Shown: positions 51,150-62,054, counted from the stretch's first letter. The stretch is 64,000 bases of DNA from Salinicoccus luteus DSM 17002 (GCF_000712035.1 NZ_JONV01000006.1:124001-188000), one strand, 5' to 3'. The notes: a model not told the origin generated them from the letters alone. Numbers and translations are program-made.

Positions 51150-52265
51150 ATGTCTGACAAAAAAGGTTTAGAAGGTATTGTAGCGGCCGAATCCCGCATC
51201 AGTTCTATCATTGGTTCACAGCTCACTTATTGTGGCTATGAGATTGATGACCTTGCTGAAAATGCATCGTTTGAGGAAGTAGTCTTCCTGCTGTGGAATG
51301 ACAGGCTTCCGAATCAATCGGAACTGGATGAGTTCCAGGCCAAACTATTCGAGCATATGACACTCAATCCGAGAGTCTACAACCATTTTGAAGAGTATGC
51401 TGCAGACAGGGTCCACCCGATGACGGGTATCCGGACTGCACTGTCATATCTTGCGCATTTCGACCCTAATGCTGAAGACATGAGTGAAGAGGCGAATCAG
51501 GAAAAAGCAATTCGCATCCAGGCGAAAGTTGCCTCCCTGGTCTCTGCATTCTCAAGAATCCGCAATGGCCAGGAAGTCGTGAAGCCTAAAGAAGGACTGA
51601 GCTATGCAGCGAACTTCCTTTACATGCTAAAGGGCGAAGAGCCGAATGATACAGAAGTTGAAGCGATGAACAAAGCGCTTGTCCTTCATGCGGACCACGA
51701 ACTCAACGCATCCACATTCACTGCACGTGTCTGTGTAGCGACACTGTCCGATGTATATTCCGGTGTCACGGCTGCAGCCGGTGCTCTGAAGGGGCCGCTC
51801 CATGGTGGCGCCAACGAACGTGTAATGCAGATGCTTTCTGAAATCGACTCATCTGATGATGTGGAAAGCTATCTCAAAAAGAAATTTGAGAACAAGGAAA
51901 AGATCATGGGCATGGGCCACCGTGTATACAAAGAAGGGGACCCGCGTGCCAAATACTTGAGGGACATGTCCAAGAAGCTGACGGAACAGATCGGTGAGCC
52001 GGACCTCTACGAGAAGTCCATCAAGATAGCTGAAATCGTGGAGAGGGAAAAAGGTCTTCTTCCAAACGTCGACTTCTTCAGTGCGTCCGTGTACCACTCG
52101 CTCGGCATAGATCATGACCTGTTTACACCGATCTTCGCCATGAGCCGTGTATCCGGATGGCTTGCACACATCCTTGAACAGTATCAGGACAACCGCCTGA
52201 TCAGACCAAGGGCTGAATATGTGGGGCAGACTGACAAAAAATACGAACCTATTGAAGAAAGATAA
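51150..52265 (+). CDS. citZ: Citrate synthase
   Basis: This 371-residue short citrate synthase of the Gram-positive type joins oxaloacetate and acetyl-CoA. Catalytic regions are HADHELNAST, GPLHGGANE, MGHRVYKEGDPRAK and SASVYHSLGIDHDLFTPIFA. AAGGAGAG precedes the ATG. It leads the citZ-icd-mdh TCA operon. Confidence 0.97.
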   Translation: MSDKKGLEGIVAAESRISSIIGSQLTYCGYEIDDLAENASFEEVVFLLWNDRLPNQSELDEFQAKLFEHMTLNPRVYNHFEEYAADRVHPMTGIRTALSYLAHFDPNAEDMSEEANQEKAIRIQAKVASLVSAFSRIRNGQEVVKPKEGLSYAANFLYMLKGEEPNDTEVEAMNKALVLHADHELNASTFTARVCVATLSDVYSGVTAAAGALKGPLHGGANERVMQMLSEIDSSDDVESYLKKKFENKEKIMGMGHRVYKEGDPRAKYLRDMSKKLTEQIGEPDLYEKSIKIAEIVEREKGLLPNVDFFSASVYHSLGIDHDLFTPIFAMSRVSGWLAHILEQYQDNRLIRPRAEYVGQTDKKYEPIEER

Positions 52266-52299
52266 TCAATCAAGATAAATAATTGGAGGAATAAATTCT

Positions 52300-53565
52300 A
52301 TGGCTAGTCAAAAAATAACTACAGACAACGGGGTACTCAACGTACCGGATCAACCTGTAATTCCATACATCGAGGGGGACGGCATCGGCCCTGACATCTG
52401 GAGTGCAGCAAGCAAGGTGCTTGATGCAGCAGTCGAAAAAGCATACGACGGCAAAAAAGGCATCGAGTGGAAGGAAGTACTCGCAGGACAGAAAGCCTAC
52501 GATAAGACAGGCGAGTGGCTGCCTCAGGAGACGCTCGATACAATCGATGAATATCTCCTGGCCATCAAGGGACCTCTGACAACACCGATCGGTGGCGGCA
52601 TCCGTTCACTCAACGTTGCATTGAGACAGGAACTGGACCTCTTCACATGCCTCCGCCCTGTAAGGTATTTCGAAGGTGTGCCTTCTCCACTGAAACGTCC
52701 GGAAGAGACTGACATGGTCATTTTCCGTGAAAATACCGAAGATATCTATGCGGGCATCGAATTCCAGGAAGGTACTGATGATGTCAAGAAAGTCATCGAT
52801 TTCCTCCAGAATGAAATGGGCGCCAAGAACATCCGTTTCCCTGAAACTTCCGGAATCGGCATCAAGCCTGTCTCCAAGGAAGGTACTGAGAGACTTGTCC
52901 GTTCTGCAATCAACTACGCAATCGACAACAACCGTCCGTCTGTAACACTTGTCCACAAAGGGAACATCATGAAGTTCACAGAAGGTGCGTTCAAAGCATG
53001 GGGCTATGACCTTGCTGAGCGCGAATTCGGAGATAAGGTCTTCACATGGAAAGAGTATGACAAGATCGTCGAAGATGAAGGCAGGGAAGCAGCCGATAAA
53101 GCCCAATCTGAAGCTGAATCAGCAGGCAAGATCGTCATCAAGGATGCGATTGCAGATATCTTCCTGCAACAGATCCTTACACGTCCAAAAGACTTTGGTG
53201 TTGTAGCGACGATGAACCTGAACGGCGACTATGTCTCCGATGCACTTGCAGCACAGGTCGGCGGTATCGGTATTGCACCGGGCGCGAACATCAACTACGA
53301 AACTGGACATGCGATCTTCGAAGCGACTCACGGTACTGCACCGAAATACGCTGGACTCGACAAGGTGAATCCTTCTTCAGTCATCCTTTCAGGCGTCTTG
53401 ATGCTCGAACACATTGGATGGCAGGAAGCTGCAGACCTCATTACTAAATCAATGGAAAAAACGATCGCTTCCAAAGTCGTCACATATGACTTTGCCCGTC
53501 TGATGGATGGCGCAACAGAAGTGAAATGTTCCGAATTTGGGGATGAACTGATCAAAAACATGTAA
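52300..53565 (+). CDS. icd: Isocitrate dehydrogenase (NADP)
   Basis: This 421-residue NADP-type enzyme oxidises isocitrate to 2-oxoglutarate. The substrate loop serine is in [18 protein letters not shown], with [14 protein letters not shown] and [17 protein letters not shown] also in place. GGAGG precedes the ATG, 34 bp after citZ. Confidence 0.97.
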   Translation: MASQKITTDNGVLNVPDQPVIPYIEGDGIGPDIWSAASKVLDAAVEKAYDGKKGIEWKEVLAGQKAYDKTGEWLPQETLDTIDEYLLAIKGPLTTPIGGGIRSLNVALRQELDLFTCLRPVRYFEGVPSPLKRPEETDMVIFRENTEDIYAGIEFQEGTDDVKKVIDFLQNEMGAKNIRFPETSGIGIKPVSKEGTERLVRSAINYAIDNNRPSVTLVHKGNIMKFTEGAFKAWGYDLAEREFGDKVFTWKEYDKIVEDEGREAADKAQSEAESAGKIVIKDAIADIFLQQILTRPKDFGVVATMNLNGDYVSDALAAQVGGIGIAPGANINYETGHAIFEATHGTAPKYAGLDKVNPSSVILSGVLMLEHIGWQEAADLITKSMEKTIASKVVTYDFARLMDGATEVKCSEFGDELIKNM

Positions 53566-53595
53566 TCATGTTTGCTGACAAGGAGTGTGGACAGC

Positions 53596-54528
53596 ATGAA
53601 CAGAAAGAAGATTTCAGTCATCGGCGCCGGTTTCACCGGTGCCACGACAGCTTTCATCGCTGCATCAAAAGCATTGGGTGATGTTGTACTGGTCGATATC
53701 CCACAGGCAGAAGACCCAACCCGGGGCAAGGCCCTGGACATGTCTGAAGCGACGCCTGTACTCGGTGTCGATGTGGATATTACAGGCACGAGCAATTATG
53801 AAGATACAAGGAACTCCGATATTGTCATCATTACAGCGGGAATCGCGAGAAAACCGGGCATGAGCAGGGACGACCTGGTGAAGACAAACCAGAAGGTGAT
53901 GTCTGCGGTCACGCGTGAAATAGTCAAATATTCACCGGACTGCTCAATCCTCGTCCTGACCAACCCGGTGGATGCTATGACCTATACTGTGTATAAGGAG
54001 TCCGGCTTCCCCAAAAACAGGGTGATCGGCCAGTCCGGTGTACTTGATACAGCAAGGTTCAGAACATTCATTGCAGAAGAACTGAAGCTGTCCGTCCAGG
54101 ATGTCCAAGGCTTCGTACTCGGTGGCCATGGTGACGATATGGTACCGCTCATACGCTATTCGAATGTAGGCGGGGTGCCACTTACAAGCCTCCTGGACCA
54201 AGATAAGATTGACGCCATCATCGAACGTACAAGAAAGGGTGGGGCTGAAATCGTCAATCTGCTTGGCAGTGGTTCCGCCTATTATGCGCCTGCCGCCGCT
54301 CTTGTCGAGATGGCTGAAGCAATCCTTTCAGACCAGAAGCGTGTGCTGCCGGCAATTGCCTATCTCGAAGGTGAATATGGCTATGAAGATATCTATCTTG
54401 GAGTGCCTACCGTTCTCGGTGCAGAAGGCATAGAGCGCATCATCGAACTGGAACTGACCGATGAAGAAAAGAGCCAGCTGGATAAATCCAAAGACTCTGT
54501 GACAAACGTCATGAACATGTTGAAATAA
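53596..54528 (+). CDS. mdh: Malate dehydrogenase
   Basis: This 310-residue NAD-dependent, LDH-like malate dehydrogenase has the Rossmann motif [13 protein letters not shown] and substrate arginines in [13 protein letters not shown]. The catalytic histidine is in [14 protein letters not shown]. The ATG at 53596 has AAGGAG 10 nt upstream; the longer frame has no site. It is the last gene of the citZ-icd-mdh set. Confidence 0.96.
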   Translation: MNRKKISVIGAGFTGATTAFIAASKALGDVVLVDIPQAEDPTRGKALDMSEATPVLGVDVDITGTSNYEDTRNSDIVIITAGIARKPGMSRDDLVKTNQKVMSAVTREIVKYSPDCSILVLTNPVDAMTYTVYKESGFPKNRVIGQSGVLDTARFRTFIAEELKLSVQDVQGFVLGGHGDDMVPLIRYSNVGGVPLTSLLDQDKIDAIIERTRKGGAEIVNLLGSGSAYYAPAAALVEMAEAILSDQKRVLPAIAYLEGEYGYEDIYLGVPTVLGAEGIERIIELELTDEEKSQLDKSKDSVTNVMNMLK

Positions 54529-54563
54529 TATTTGTAAAATTCAAGTTTGAGTATTATACTGAG

Positions 54564-54590
54564 AAGGCTGCCAATTTGGTGGCCTTTTCG
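54564..54590 (+). terminator. mdh terminator
   Basis: AAGGCTGCC pairs with GGTGGCCTT, including G-T pairs, loop AATTT, followed by TTCG. The moderate stem suggests incomplete termination. Confidence 0.6.
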
Positions 54591-54623
54591 GTTTATAGAT
54601 TAAAATGGGAGGAAATTTTTGAA

Positions 54624-56201
54624 ATGGAAAATGGTGGAAAGAAAAATGGTATTTTTCAGAAATTTCTTGATTTTGTAGAGTGGTTGGGGAATAAACTGCC
54701 TCATCCGGTAACTCTGTTTGCGCTGCTTGCAGCACTGACACTGGTGGCATCTGCCGTCCTATCGATCTTCGAAATTTCGGTGGAGCATCCAGGAGAAGAT
54801 CAGGAAACTGTTTCAATCAACAATCTGCTTAACAGTGAAGGAATAAGTTACATATTCTCAAGCATGACCGACAACTTCATCAACTTTGCGCCGCTCGGCG
54901 TAGTGCTTGTCACAATGCTGGGTATAGGTGTTGCTGAAAGGTCAGGGCTGATCAGTGCTGCATTGCGCGGGTTCGTCCTGTCCATACCGAAGCAGCTGAT
55001 TACTGCCGGACTGGTTTTTGCTGGCATCATGTCTTCGCTTGCTTCCGATGCAGGATATGTCGTGCTGCCGCCACTTGGAGCCGTACTGTTCCTCGCACTT
55101 GGCAGACACCCGCTTGCAGGTCTTGCAGCTGCATTCGCCGGTGTTTCTGCCGGTTTCTCAGCCAACCTGCTCCTCAGCGGAACGGACGCAATGCTTGCAG
55201 AACTTTCAATCGCAGCGGCCTCAGTCATCGATCCTGAATATGCAGAGGGCATGAATGTGGCGATGAACTACTTCTTCATCGCAGCGAGTGTATTCCTGCT
55301 CACGCTTGTAGGGTGGTTCGTCTCCGACAAGATTGTCGAGCCGAGGCTTGGGAAATTCAATCCGAAGAGTGGCGATTCTGACGCAGTGGAAAGTACGGAT
55401 GAAATGAATCCTCTGAAGCCTGTTGAGAAGAAAGGGCTGATCTGGGCAATCATTTCTGCTGTTGTGGGCATTGCGCTTGCATCGCTGCTCGTCGTGCTGC
55501 CGAATTCTCCAATGCGTGGTGACGATTCGATCGGCAATTATATGGATACGATCGTCCAATCTCCATTCATGAGTGATGGACTGGTGCCGGTCATAGCGAT
55601 ACTCTTCTTCATACCGGGTCTCGTCTATGGACTGATCACCCGAAGCATCAAAAATGACAAGGATGTTGCCAACCAGATGACCGAAACGATGGCTGCCATG
55701 GGCATGTTCATCGTCCTCGCCTTCACAGCAGGGCAATTTGTTGCATATTTCGCAGAATCCAACATCGGTCTGGTCATCGGCGTCTATGGTGCAGAGCTTC
55801 TTGAAGCACTCAACCTCACTGGTATTCCATTGATCATCGGTTTCATGTTCGTAACAGCGGTGGTCAACCTCTTCATCGGAAGTGCCAGTGCCAAATGGGC
55901 AATGATGGCGCCGATATTCGTGCCGATCATGATGCAGCTCGGATATTCTCCGGAGCTGACGACCATGGCATACCGTGTAGCGGATTCATCCACGAACATC
56001 ATTACGCCGCTGATGACGTATTTTGCGATTATCATCGCTTTTGCCCAGCAGTACGATAAGAATATAGGAATAGGTACATTGATTTCCGTCATGCTGCCAT
56101 ATTCCATCTTCTTCTTTGTCACATGGGCACTTATGCTCATCGTATGGATGCTGTTCGGCCTCCCGCTCGGACCGAATGCACCAATCGAATATGCAGGATA
56201 A
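54624..56201 (+). CDS. AbgT family transporter
   Basis: The 525-residue protein has about 11-13 membrane helices and the AbgT pattern: FVEWLGNKLPHPVTLFALLA near the start, ASDAGYVVLPPLGAVLF, SANLLLSGTD and SASAKWAMMAPIFVPIM. The family imports p-aminobenzoyl-glutamate or exports sulfonamides. The ATG at 54624 has GGAGG 11 nt upstream. It occupies the place where phoP-phoR lie before polA in Bacillus. Confidence 0.9.
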   Translation: MENGGKKNGIFQKFLDFVEWLGNKLPHPVTLFALLAALTLVASAVLSIFEISVEHPGEDQETVSINNLLNSEGISYIFSSMTDNFINFAPLGVVLVTMLGIGVAERSGLISAALRGFVLSIPKQLITAGLVFAGIMSSLASDAGYVVLPPLGAVLFLALGRHPLAGLAAAFAGVSAGFSANLLLSGTDAMLAELSIAAASVIDPEYAEGMNVAMNYFFIAASVFLLTLVGWFVSDKIVEPRLGKFNPKSGDSDAVESTDEMNPLKPVEKKGLIWAIISAVVGIALASLLVVLPNSPMRGDDSIGNYMDTIVQSPFMSDGLVPVIAILFFIPGLVYGLITRSIKNDKDVANQMTETMAAMGMFIVLAFTAGQFVAYFAESNIGLVIGVYGAELLEALNLTGIPLIIGFMFVTAVVNLFIGSASAKWAMMAPIFVPIMMQLGYSPELTTMAYRVADSSTNIITPLMTYFAIIIAFAQQYDKNIGIGTLISVMLPYSIFFFVTWALMLIVWMLFGLPLGPNAPIEYAG

Positions 56202-56202
56202 C

Positions 56203-56230
56203 AAAAGGCACAGCTTTAGCTGTGCCTTTT
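56203..56230 (+). terminator. Terminator after the AbgT gene
   Basis: AAAAGGCACAGC (56203-56214) pairs with GCTGTGCCTTTT (56219-56230), loop TTTA. Confidence 0.9.
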
Positions 56231-56324
56231 TCTATGGATTAAACCGGCACAGAAATGTATAATCTGATATGAAGAGACTGAGTTGGAACGGTCGGGAAGA
56301 TTCAGCGGAGAGGAGATAATATTA

Positions 56325-58925
56325 ATGAAGAAACTGATTCTAATAGATGGGAACAGTGTGGCTTTCCGTGCATTTTATGGACTGCCGTTGTTGAGCAACC
56401 AGAGCGGTCTTCATACGAATGCCATATTCGGCTATGCCAGACTTTTGGAAAAACTGATTGCAGATGAGTCTCCCACTCATTTCCTCGTTGCCTTCGATGC
56501 GGGAAAATCAACATTCAGACACAAGCAGTATGAAGAGTATAAGGGGGGCAGGCAGAAGATGCCGCCTGAACTGGGTGAGCAGTTGGCACCAATCCGCAGA
56601 CTGATCGATGCATACGGTATCAAAAGATACGAGCTGGATGAATATGAAGCCGATGACATCATCGGGACGATGAGCAGGAAAGCGGATGAAGAGGGCTTTG
56701 AAACGATCATCATCACAGGGGACAGGGACCTTACCCAGCTGGCCAGTGACAATACCGTCATTTACTATACGAAGAAGGGCATATCCGATATCGACAGGTA
56801 CACACCCGAGTATATCGAAGAGATATATGGTCTGGATCCTGAGCAGATCGTCGATTTGAAAGGCCTGATGGGTGACAAATCGGATAACATCCCGGGTGTT
56901 CCGGGTGTAGGGGAGAAAACGGCGCTCAAGCTGCTTAAGAATCATGGCAGTGTCGAAGAAGTGCTGGAGCACCTGGATGAGGTCAAAGGAAAGAAGCTGA
57001 AGGAGAATCTGGCTGCGCATAAAGAAGATGCACTGATGAGCAAGTCCCTGGCCACCATCCACCGTACCGTGCCTCTTGATTTCGGTATGGACGACCTCAG
57101 ATTCACTGGTGACAACGAGCAGGAAAAGTATGAGCTCTTCAAGGAGCTGGAGTTCGAATCCCTGCTCAAGAATATGGAAGCCAGCGAGACCGAGGATAAG
57201 GTCGAGTTCACGGATGAACGTGTGGAGAAGATGGATATGCTCGGCGAAGATGTCTCCCTCCATCTGGAAGTCCGTGCGGAAAACTATCTGACACACAAGC
57301 CGGAGTACGTTGCAATTACCGACGGCGAGCGGACATTCATCAGTGAGATGGACGAGATCGATCCAGATCAGCTGGAAAGCTTCCTCAAATCGAGGAAGTC
57401 CATCAATGTGTACGATATCAAGCGCCAGATGGGTCTTCTCAAACACCTGGATATCCATTTTCAGGATTTTGACTACGATATCATGCTGGGCAGTTTCCTG
57501 CTCGACCCCTCCAGGAAGATCATTGATGTCGCAGAAACGGCCGGCCAGTTCAATATTAATATAGACAGTGACGATTACCACTACGGCAAGGGACGCAAGG
57601 CCAAGCAGCCGACCGGAGAAGTGCAGTTCAAGTTCCTCAATGACAAGGTGATGGCTGTGCATAATGTCAGGACGCTGATGGAGGCCTCACTCGAGGAAGA
57701 TGAAATGCTCGATCTGTGGAAAGACCTCGAAATCCCTTTGGCCAAAGTGCTGTCCAGTATGGAGTACCGGGGCATCAGGGTGGATCCTTCACGCCTTGAG
57801 GAGATGGAGTCGGAGATCAAGGAGCGCCTTGATGAAATAGAAGAACGGATATATGCACTTGCAGGTGAGGAATTCAACATCAACTCACCGAAGCAGCTCG
57901 GGCATATCCTTTTTGAAAAGCTCGAACTTCCTGTAATCAAGAAGACGAAAACAGGCTATTCGACAGCAGTCGATGTATTGGAGGAACTCCAGAACAAGCA
58001 TGAAATCATCAGGTATCTTTTGGATTACCGCTCTCTCGCCAAACTCCAGTCCACCTACGTCATCGGACTCCAAGGGGAGATAAAGGAAGATTCGAAGATC
58101 CACACACGCTTCAACCAGACACTGGCACAGACGGGCCGGCTGTCCTCCGTTGAACCGAACCTCCAGAACATCCCCATCCGTATCGACGAGGGTAGACGGA
58201 TCAGGAAGGCGTTTGTGCCCAAGGATGATTCTCACGTACTGCTGGCACTCGATTACTCCCAGATCGAACTCCGGGTGCTTGCACACATCACAGGGGACGA
58301 AACGATGACAACCGCATTTACGAGTGATACGGACATCCATACCAAAACGGCAATGGAAGTCTTCAATGTGGACAGGGAGGATGTCACTTCCGAGATGAGA
58401 CGGAACGCCAAAGCCGTGAACTTTGGCATCGTGTACGGCATCAGCGACTACGGATTGAGCCAGAATCTTGGAATTACAAGGAAGGAAGCCAAAACGTTCA
58501 TCGACAACTACCTGGACTCCTTCCCTGAGGTGAAGAACTTCATGAAGTCCATTGTGCAGGATGCCAAACGGGATGGCTATGTGAAGACGCTCCTCAACAG
58601 AAGGAGGTACATCCCCGACATACACAGCCGCAATTTCAATGCGAGAAGCTTTGCAGAACGGACGGCCATGAACTCTCCGATACAGGGGAGTGCGGCAGAT
58701 ATCATCAAACTCGCCATGGTCAAGTACGAACAATCGGAAGCAGCACAGAAATTCAATGCCGAATTGTTGCTCCAGATCCACGATGAACTGATTTTTGACA
58801 TTCCGAGAGATGAAGTGGAAGATTTTATCCCGGTCATCAAGGAAATCATGGAGAATGCGATGGAACTTCGTGTTCCTCTTAAAGTGGATTATGGTTATGG
58901 CAATGACTGGTATGAAGTAAAGTAG
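56325..58925 (+). CDS. polA: DNA polymerase I
   Basis: This 866-residue enzyme removes primers and fills gaps. It has the 5' nuclease domain at 1-290 (LIDGNSVAFRAFYG, ITGDRDLTQL, GLMGDKSDNIPGVPGVGEKTA). A 3'-5' exonuclease-like domain (about 300-460) lacks the catalytic acidic residues, as in Bacillus. The polymerase domain has motif A ALDYSQIELRVLAH, motif B RRNAKAVNFGIVYG and motif C QIHDEL. The ATG at 56325 follows GAGGAG. mutM and coaE follow at once. Confidence 0.97.
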   Translation: MKKLILIDGNSVAFRAFYGLPLLSNQSGLHTNAIFGYARLLEKLIADESPTHFLVAFDAGKSTFRHKQYEEYKGGRQKMPPELGEQLAPIRRLIDAYGIKRYELDEYEADDIIGTMSRKADEEGFETIIITGDRDLTQLASDNTVIYYTKKGISDIDRYTPEYIEEIYGLDPEQIVDLKGLMGDKSDNIPGVPGVGEKTALKLLKNHGSVEEVLEHLDEVKGKKLKENLAAHKEDALMSKSLATIHRTVPLDFGMDDLRFTGDNEQEKYELFKELEFESLLKNMEASETEDKVEFTDERVEKMDMLGEDVSLHLEVRAENYLTHKPEYVAITDGERTFISEMDEIDPDQLESFLKSRKSINVYDIKRQMGLLKHLDIHFQDFDYDIMLGSFLLDPSRKIIDVAETAGQFNINIDSDDYHYGKGRKAKQPTGEVQFKFLNDKVMAVHNVRTLMEASLEEDEMLDLWKDLEIPLAKVLSSMEYRGIRVDPSRLEEMESEIKERLDEIEERIYALAGEEFNINSPKQLGHILFEKLELPVIKKTKTGYSTAVDVLEELQNKHEIIRYLLDYRSLAKLQSTYVIGLQGEIKEDSKIHTRFNQTLAQTGRLSSVEPNLQNIPIRIDEGRRIRKAFVPKDDSHVLLALDYSQIELRVLAHITGDETMTTAFTSDTDIHTKTAMEVFNVDREDVTSEMRRNAKAVNFGIVYGISDYGLSQNLGITRKEAKTFIDNYLDSFPEVKNFMKSIVQDAKRDGYVKTLLNRRRYIPDIHSRNFNARSFAERTAMNSPIQGSAADIIKLAMVKYEQSEAAQKFNAELLLQIHDELIFDIPRDEVEDFIPVIKEIMENAMELRVPLKVDYGYGNDWYEVK

Positions 58926-58933
58926 GTGGAGAA

Positions 58934-59803
58934 ATGCCGGAATTACCGGAAGTTGAGCTGGTCCGGCGGGCGCTTGAGAAGGAAGTGGAGGGCGCCTCGA
59001 TTGAAGCGGTCGCCTTTTCCGACTTCGTGAACAAGGGGCACGCAACCAGCCGAAAGACGATCATAAAGCAGGATTTGGATACATTCCGCAGCAATGTCAG
59101 TGGAGCGACAATAAGGAAAGTGGGCAGACGTGGAAAATACCTATACTTCATCATGGAGAAATCCGATGAAATTTTCCACATGGTCTCGCATCTGGGCATG
59201 TCCGGTGCCTTCTTTGTCACAGACTCCATTGAAGCCATTGCGGACAGGAATTACAGGAAGCATTGGCAGGTCGCCTTCAGGCTTGAGGACGGGCGGACTC
59301 TGTCATATTGCGACATCAGAAGATTCGGGGAGATGTTGACCGTGGGCAGAATGGGTGATTTCCCGCCATTCGAACGCATGGCAGTCGAATACACACACCC
59401 TGACAGCCTGGTCGATTTCATCGACAGGGCGCGGGCCCCGGCCAACAGGAACAAGGCGATCAAAGCCGTAATCATGGATAGTGCGGTCATTCCGGGTGTC
59501 GGAAATATCTATGCATCAGAGGCCCTTTTTACTTCAGGGATACTGCCGACGAGAAAAGCCGGAAACATCTCAGTCAAGCGGCTGATGGCACTTCATAAGG
59601 CAATTGCCGATGTGTTCGACCTCTCCATAGAGAACGGCGGCTCGACCATCTCGGACTACCGGGGTGTGTCAGGTGAAAAGGGAAGCATGCAGGACCGTTT
59701 CCATATCTATCAGAAGAAATCCTGTTCCTCGTGTGGCGGACCGGTCAAGACTAAAACGATCGCAACGCGGAACACATTCTACTGTACCAAATGCCAGAGG
59801 TGA
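58934..59803 (+). CDS. mutM: Formamidopyrimidine-DNA glycosylase (Fpg/MutM)
   Basis: This 289-residue bifunctional glycosylase/AP lyase removes 8-oxoguanine. The catalytic N-terminus PELPEVE, helix-two-turn-helix region (about 150-220) and zinc finger (CSSCGGPVKTK ... CTKC) at the end are complete. AGGTGG precedes the ATG, 8 nt after polA. It is followed 4 nt later by coaE. Confidence 0.97.
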   Translation: MPELPEVELVRRALEKEVEGASIEAVAFSDFVNKGHATSRKTIIKQDLDTFRSNVSGATIRKVGRRGKYLYFIMEKSDEIFHMVSHLGMSGAFFVTDSIEAIADRNYRKHWQVAFRLEDGRTLSYCDIRRFGEMLTVGRMGDFPPFERMAVEYTHPDSLVDFIDRARAPANRNKAIKAVIMDSAVIPGVGNIYASEALFTSGILPTRKAGNISVKRLMALHKAIADVFDLSIENGGSTISDYRGVSGEKGSMQDRFHIYQKKSCSSCGGPVKTKTIATRNTFYCTKCQR

Positions 59804-59807
59804 TGAA

Positions 59808-60398
59808 ATGAATTATATAATCGGTCTGACGGGCGGAATTGCCAGCGGCAAATCCACTGCCTCGGACTATATCAGATCAAAAGGATATCCGGTCCTCGAT
59901 GCGGATACCTATGCGAAGAAGGCAACCGCCAAGGGCGGACCCGCATATCAGGGGATCATCGATCATTTCGGCGCAGAACTCCTGCAGGATGACGGGGAGA
60001 TCGACCGGCGGAAACTGGGGGCCATCGTCTTCAATGATGACGGAGAGAGGAAGGTCCTGAACCAGCTGGTGCATCCGGAAGTGCGGCGGATGATGGATGC
60101 AGACAAAGATCGTCTGGCTGAAGAGGGCCATGTATTCCTCGATATCCCGCTGCTTTTCGAAAATGGACTGGACCGTCAATGTGACATCACATTGACGGTA
60201 TATGTGGATCAGGAGACACAGATTGAAAGGCTGATGGAAAGGAACGGGTTCTCCCATTCCGAAGCCCTGTCCAGGATAAACAGTCAGATGCCGCTTTCCG
60301 AGAAGCGTGACAGAAGTGATGAAGTACTTGACAACAGTGGTTCAAAAAATGAGCTGTATGCGCAGATTGAAGACTTTTTGGCGAACATTGAAAAGTAG
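59808..60398 (+). CDS. coaE: Dephospho-CoA kinase
   Basis: This 196-residue P-loop kinase does the last step of coenzyme A synthesis. It has Walker A GLTGGIASGKST at 6-17, the VLDADTYAKKA substrate region, the DIPLLFENGLD segment and an LID-like ERLMERNGFS. The ATG at 59808 has AGAGGTGATG in the end of mutM. It closes the polA-mutM-coaE operon. Confidence 0.95.
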   Translation: MNYIIGLTGGIASGKSTASDYIRSKGYPVLDADTYAKKATAKGGPAYQGIIDHFGAELLQDDGEIDRRKLGAIVFNDDGERKVLNQLVHPEVRRMMDADKDRLAEEGHVFLDIPLLFENGLDRQCDITLTVYVDQETQIERLMERNGFSHSEALSRINSQMPLSEKRDRSDEVLDNSGSKNELYAQIEDFLANIEK

Positions 60399-60483
60399 AC
60401 AATTTATACTAAATACTCCTTTTAATCAAAAGTCAATATGTTATACTAATTATTGAAAAGTATAGCATAAAGGGGCTAATGTC

Positions 60484-61488
60484 ATGAAAAAAGTAGCAAT
60501 CAACGGTCTTGGAAGAATAGGGAGAATGGTATTCCGCATTGCGGCCGCTTCGGATGAATTGGAACTTGTAGCAGTCAATGCCAGCTATCCGGCAGAAACG
60601 CTTGCGCATCTTCTCAATTATGACACTAACCATGGCAAGTGGGATAAGCATGTAGAGCCGAAGGATGGCAAACTCGTCATTGACGGCAGTGAGATTCAAA
60701 TCACCAATGAAAGAAATCCTGAAAATCTGCCCTGGAAATCACTGGGGGTAGATCTTGTCATAGAAGCGACAGGCGCCTTCAACCATGGTGATAAAGCCAT
60801 CGCCCATGTCAAAGCAGGCGCGAAGAAAGTACTGCTTACTGCGCCGGCCAAGGGAGGCGATGTGCAGACGGTCGTACTTGGTGTCAATGACGAGGCTCTG
60901 GATACCGATACATATGATGTATTTTCAAACGCTTCGTGTACGACAAATTGTCTGGCGCCGGTTGCGAAGGTGCTCGATGATGAGTACGGCATCAACAACG
61001 GCCTTATGACTACGGTCCATGCCTATACAAATGACCAGAAGAATATTGATAATCCGCATAAGGACCTGAGAAGGGCACGGTCATGTGGAGACAACATCAT
61101 TCCGACTTCTACCGGAGCAGCAAAGGCACTTGGCGTCGTGTTGCCACAACTGAACGGCAAGCTCCATGGTCTGGCGCTCCGTGTACCTGTCTCCAATGTT
61201 TCCCTTGTAGACCTTGTCGTGGATCTCGACAAGCCGGTCACCAAAGAGGAACTGAATGAAACATTTGAAAAGTATGCACAGGATGAGCTTAAAGGCATCC
61301 TCGGCGTCACAGACGAGCCGCTCGTGTCCAGTGATTTCAACACAGACAGCAGAAGCTCGATCATCGATTCCTCGCTCACCATGGTCATGGATGACAGGAA
61401 AGTGAAAGTGCTTGCCTGGTACGACAACGAGTGGGGCTATTCCACCCGTGTCGTGGAACTTGCGGAGAAGATTACTGCAGACCTGTAA
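60484..61488 (+). CDS. gapB: Glyceraldehyde-3-phosphate dehydrogenase, gluconeogenic (GapB)
   Basis: The 334-residue GAPDH has catalytic Cys152 in SNASCTTNC. At the cofactor loop it reads VNASYPAETL, without the aspartate that selects NAD, which fits the NADP-using GapB of gluconeogenesis. The HLLNYDTNHGKW block is also GapB-like. AAAGGGG precedes the ATG. The 85-bp upstream gap has AT-rich promoter-like sequence (TATACT near 60434). It is a single-gene unit. Confidence 0.95.
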   Translation: MKKVAINGLGRIGRMVFRIAAASDELELVAVNASYPAETLAHLLNYDTNHGKWDKHVEPKDGKLVIDGSEIQITNERNPENLPWKSLGVDLVIEATGAFNHGDKAIAHVKAGAKKVLLTAPAKGGDVQTVVLGVNDEALDTDTYDVFSNASCTTNCLAPVAKVLDDEYGINNGLMTTVHAYTNDQKNIDNPHKDLRRARSCGDNIIPTSTGAAKALGVVLPQLNGKLHGLALRVPVSNVSLVDLVVDLDKPVTKEELNETFEKYAQDELKGILGVTDEPLVSSDFNTDSRSSIIDSSLTMVMDDRKVKVLAWYDNEWGYSTRVVELAEKITADL

Positions 61489-61500
61489 TCGGTATTTGGA

Positions 61501-61532
61501 AAGAAGAAACTTCTGTTTCTTCTTTTTTTATT
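61501..61532 (+). terminator. gapB terminator
   Basis: AAGAAGAAAC (61501-61510) pairs with GTTTCTTCTT (61515-61524), followed by a long T-run. Confidence 0.85.
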
Positions 61533-61580
61533 CGGAATATATTATAATGGTATACTAATCCCGGGAAGTGAGGTGGTCAT

Positions 61581-62054
61581 ATGAGATGTCCAAACTGCCA
61601 GCATACGAGTTCCAGAGTGGTCGATTCCAGGCATACGGATGAGCTGTCCTCCATCCGCAGACGCAGGGAGTGCGAAGAATGCGGCTTTAGGTTCACCACT
61701 TTCGAGCGCATGGAACTGTCTCCGCTCGTCGTCGTCAAAAAGGACGGCAACCGTGAAGTCTTCAGCCGTGACAAGCTGATGGACGGGCTGCTCAGAGCAT
61801 GTGAAAAGCGTCCGATACCATATGAAGCGCTGGAGAAAACAACTGCACGCATCGAATCTGCACTCAGGAATCTGAACAAGGCAGAAATATCAAGCAACGA
61901 AATTGGTGAATTTGTGATGAAGGAATTGATTACACTGGACCAGGTGGCCTATGTCAGGTTCGCTTCGGTCTATAAGGAATTCAAGGATATCGACCAGCTG
62001 ATGGATACACTGAAGCACCTCGCCAAAGGCAGGGATGATGATGAACTTCAATGA
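61581..62054 (+). CDS. nrdR: Transcriptional repressor NrdR
   Basis: The 157-residue protein has a zinc ribbon ([17 protein letters not shown] ... [14 protein letters not shown]) and an ATP-cone at about 49-139. It senses ATP/dATP and represses ribonucleotide reductase genes. AAGTGAGGTGG precedes the ATG. Its end overlaps dnaB by 20 bp. Confidence 0.96.
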   Translation: MRCPNCQHTSSRVVDSRHTDELSSIRRRRECEECGFRFTTFERMELSPLVVVKKDGNREVFSRDKLMDGLLRACEKRPIPYEALEKTTARIESALRNLNKAEISSNEIGEFVMKELITLDQVAYVRFASVYKEFKDIDQLMDTLKHLAKGRDDDELQ

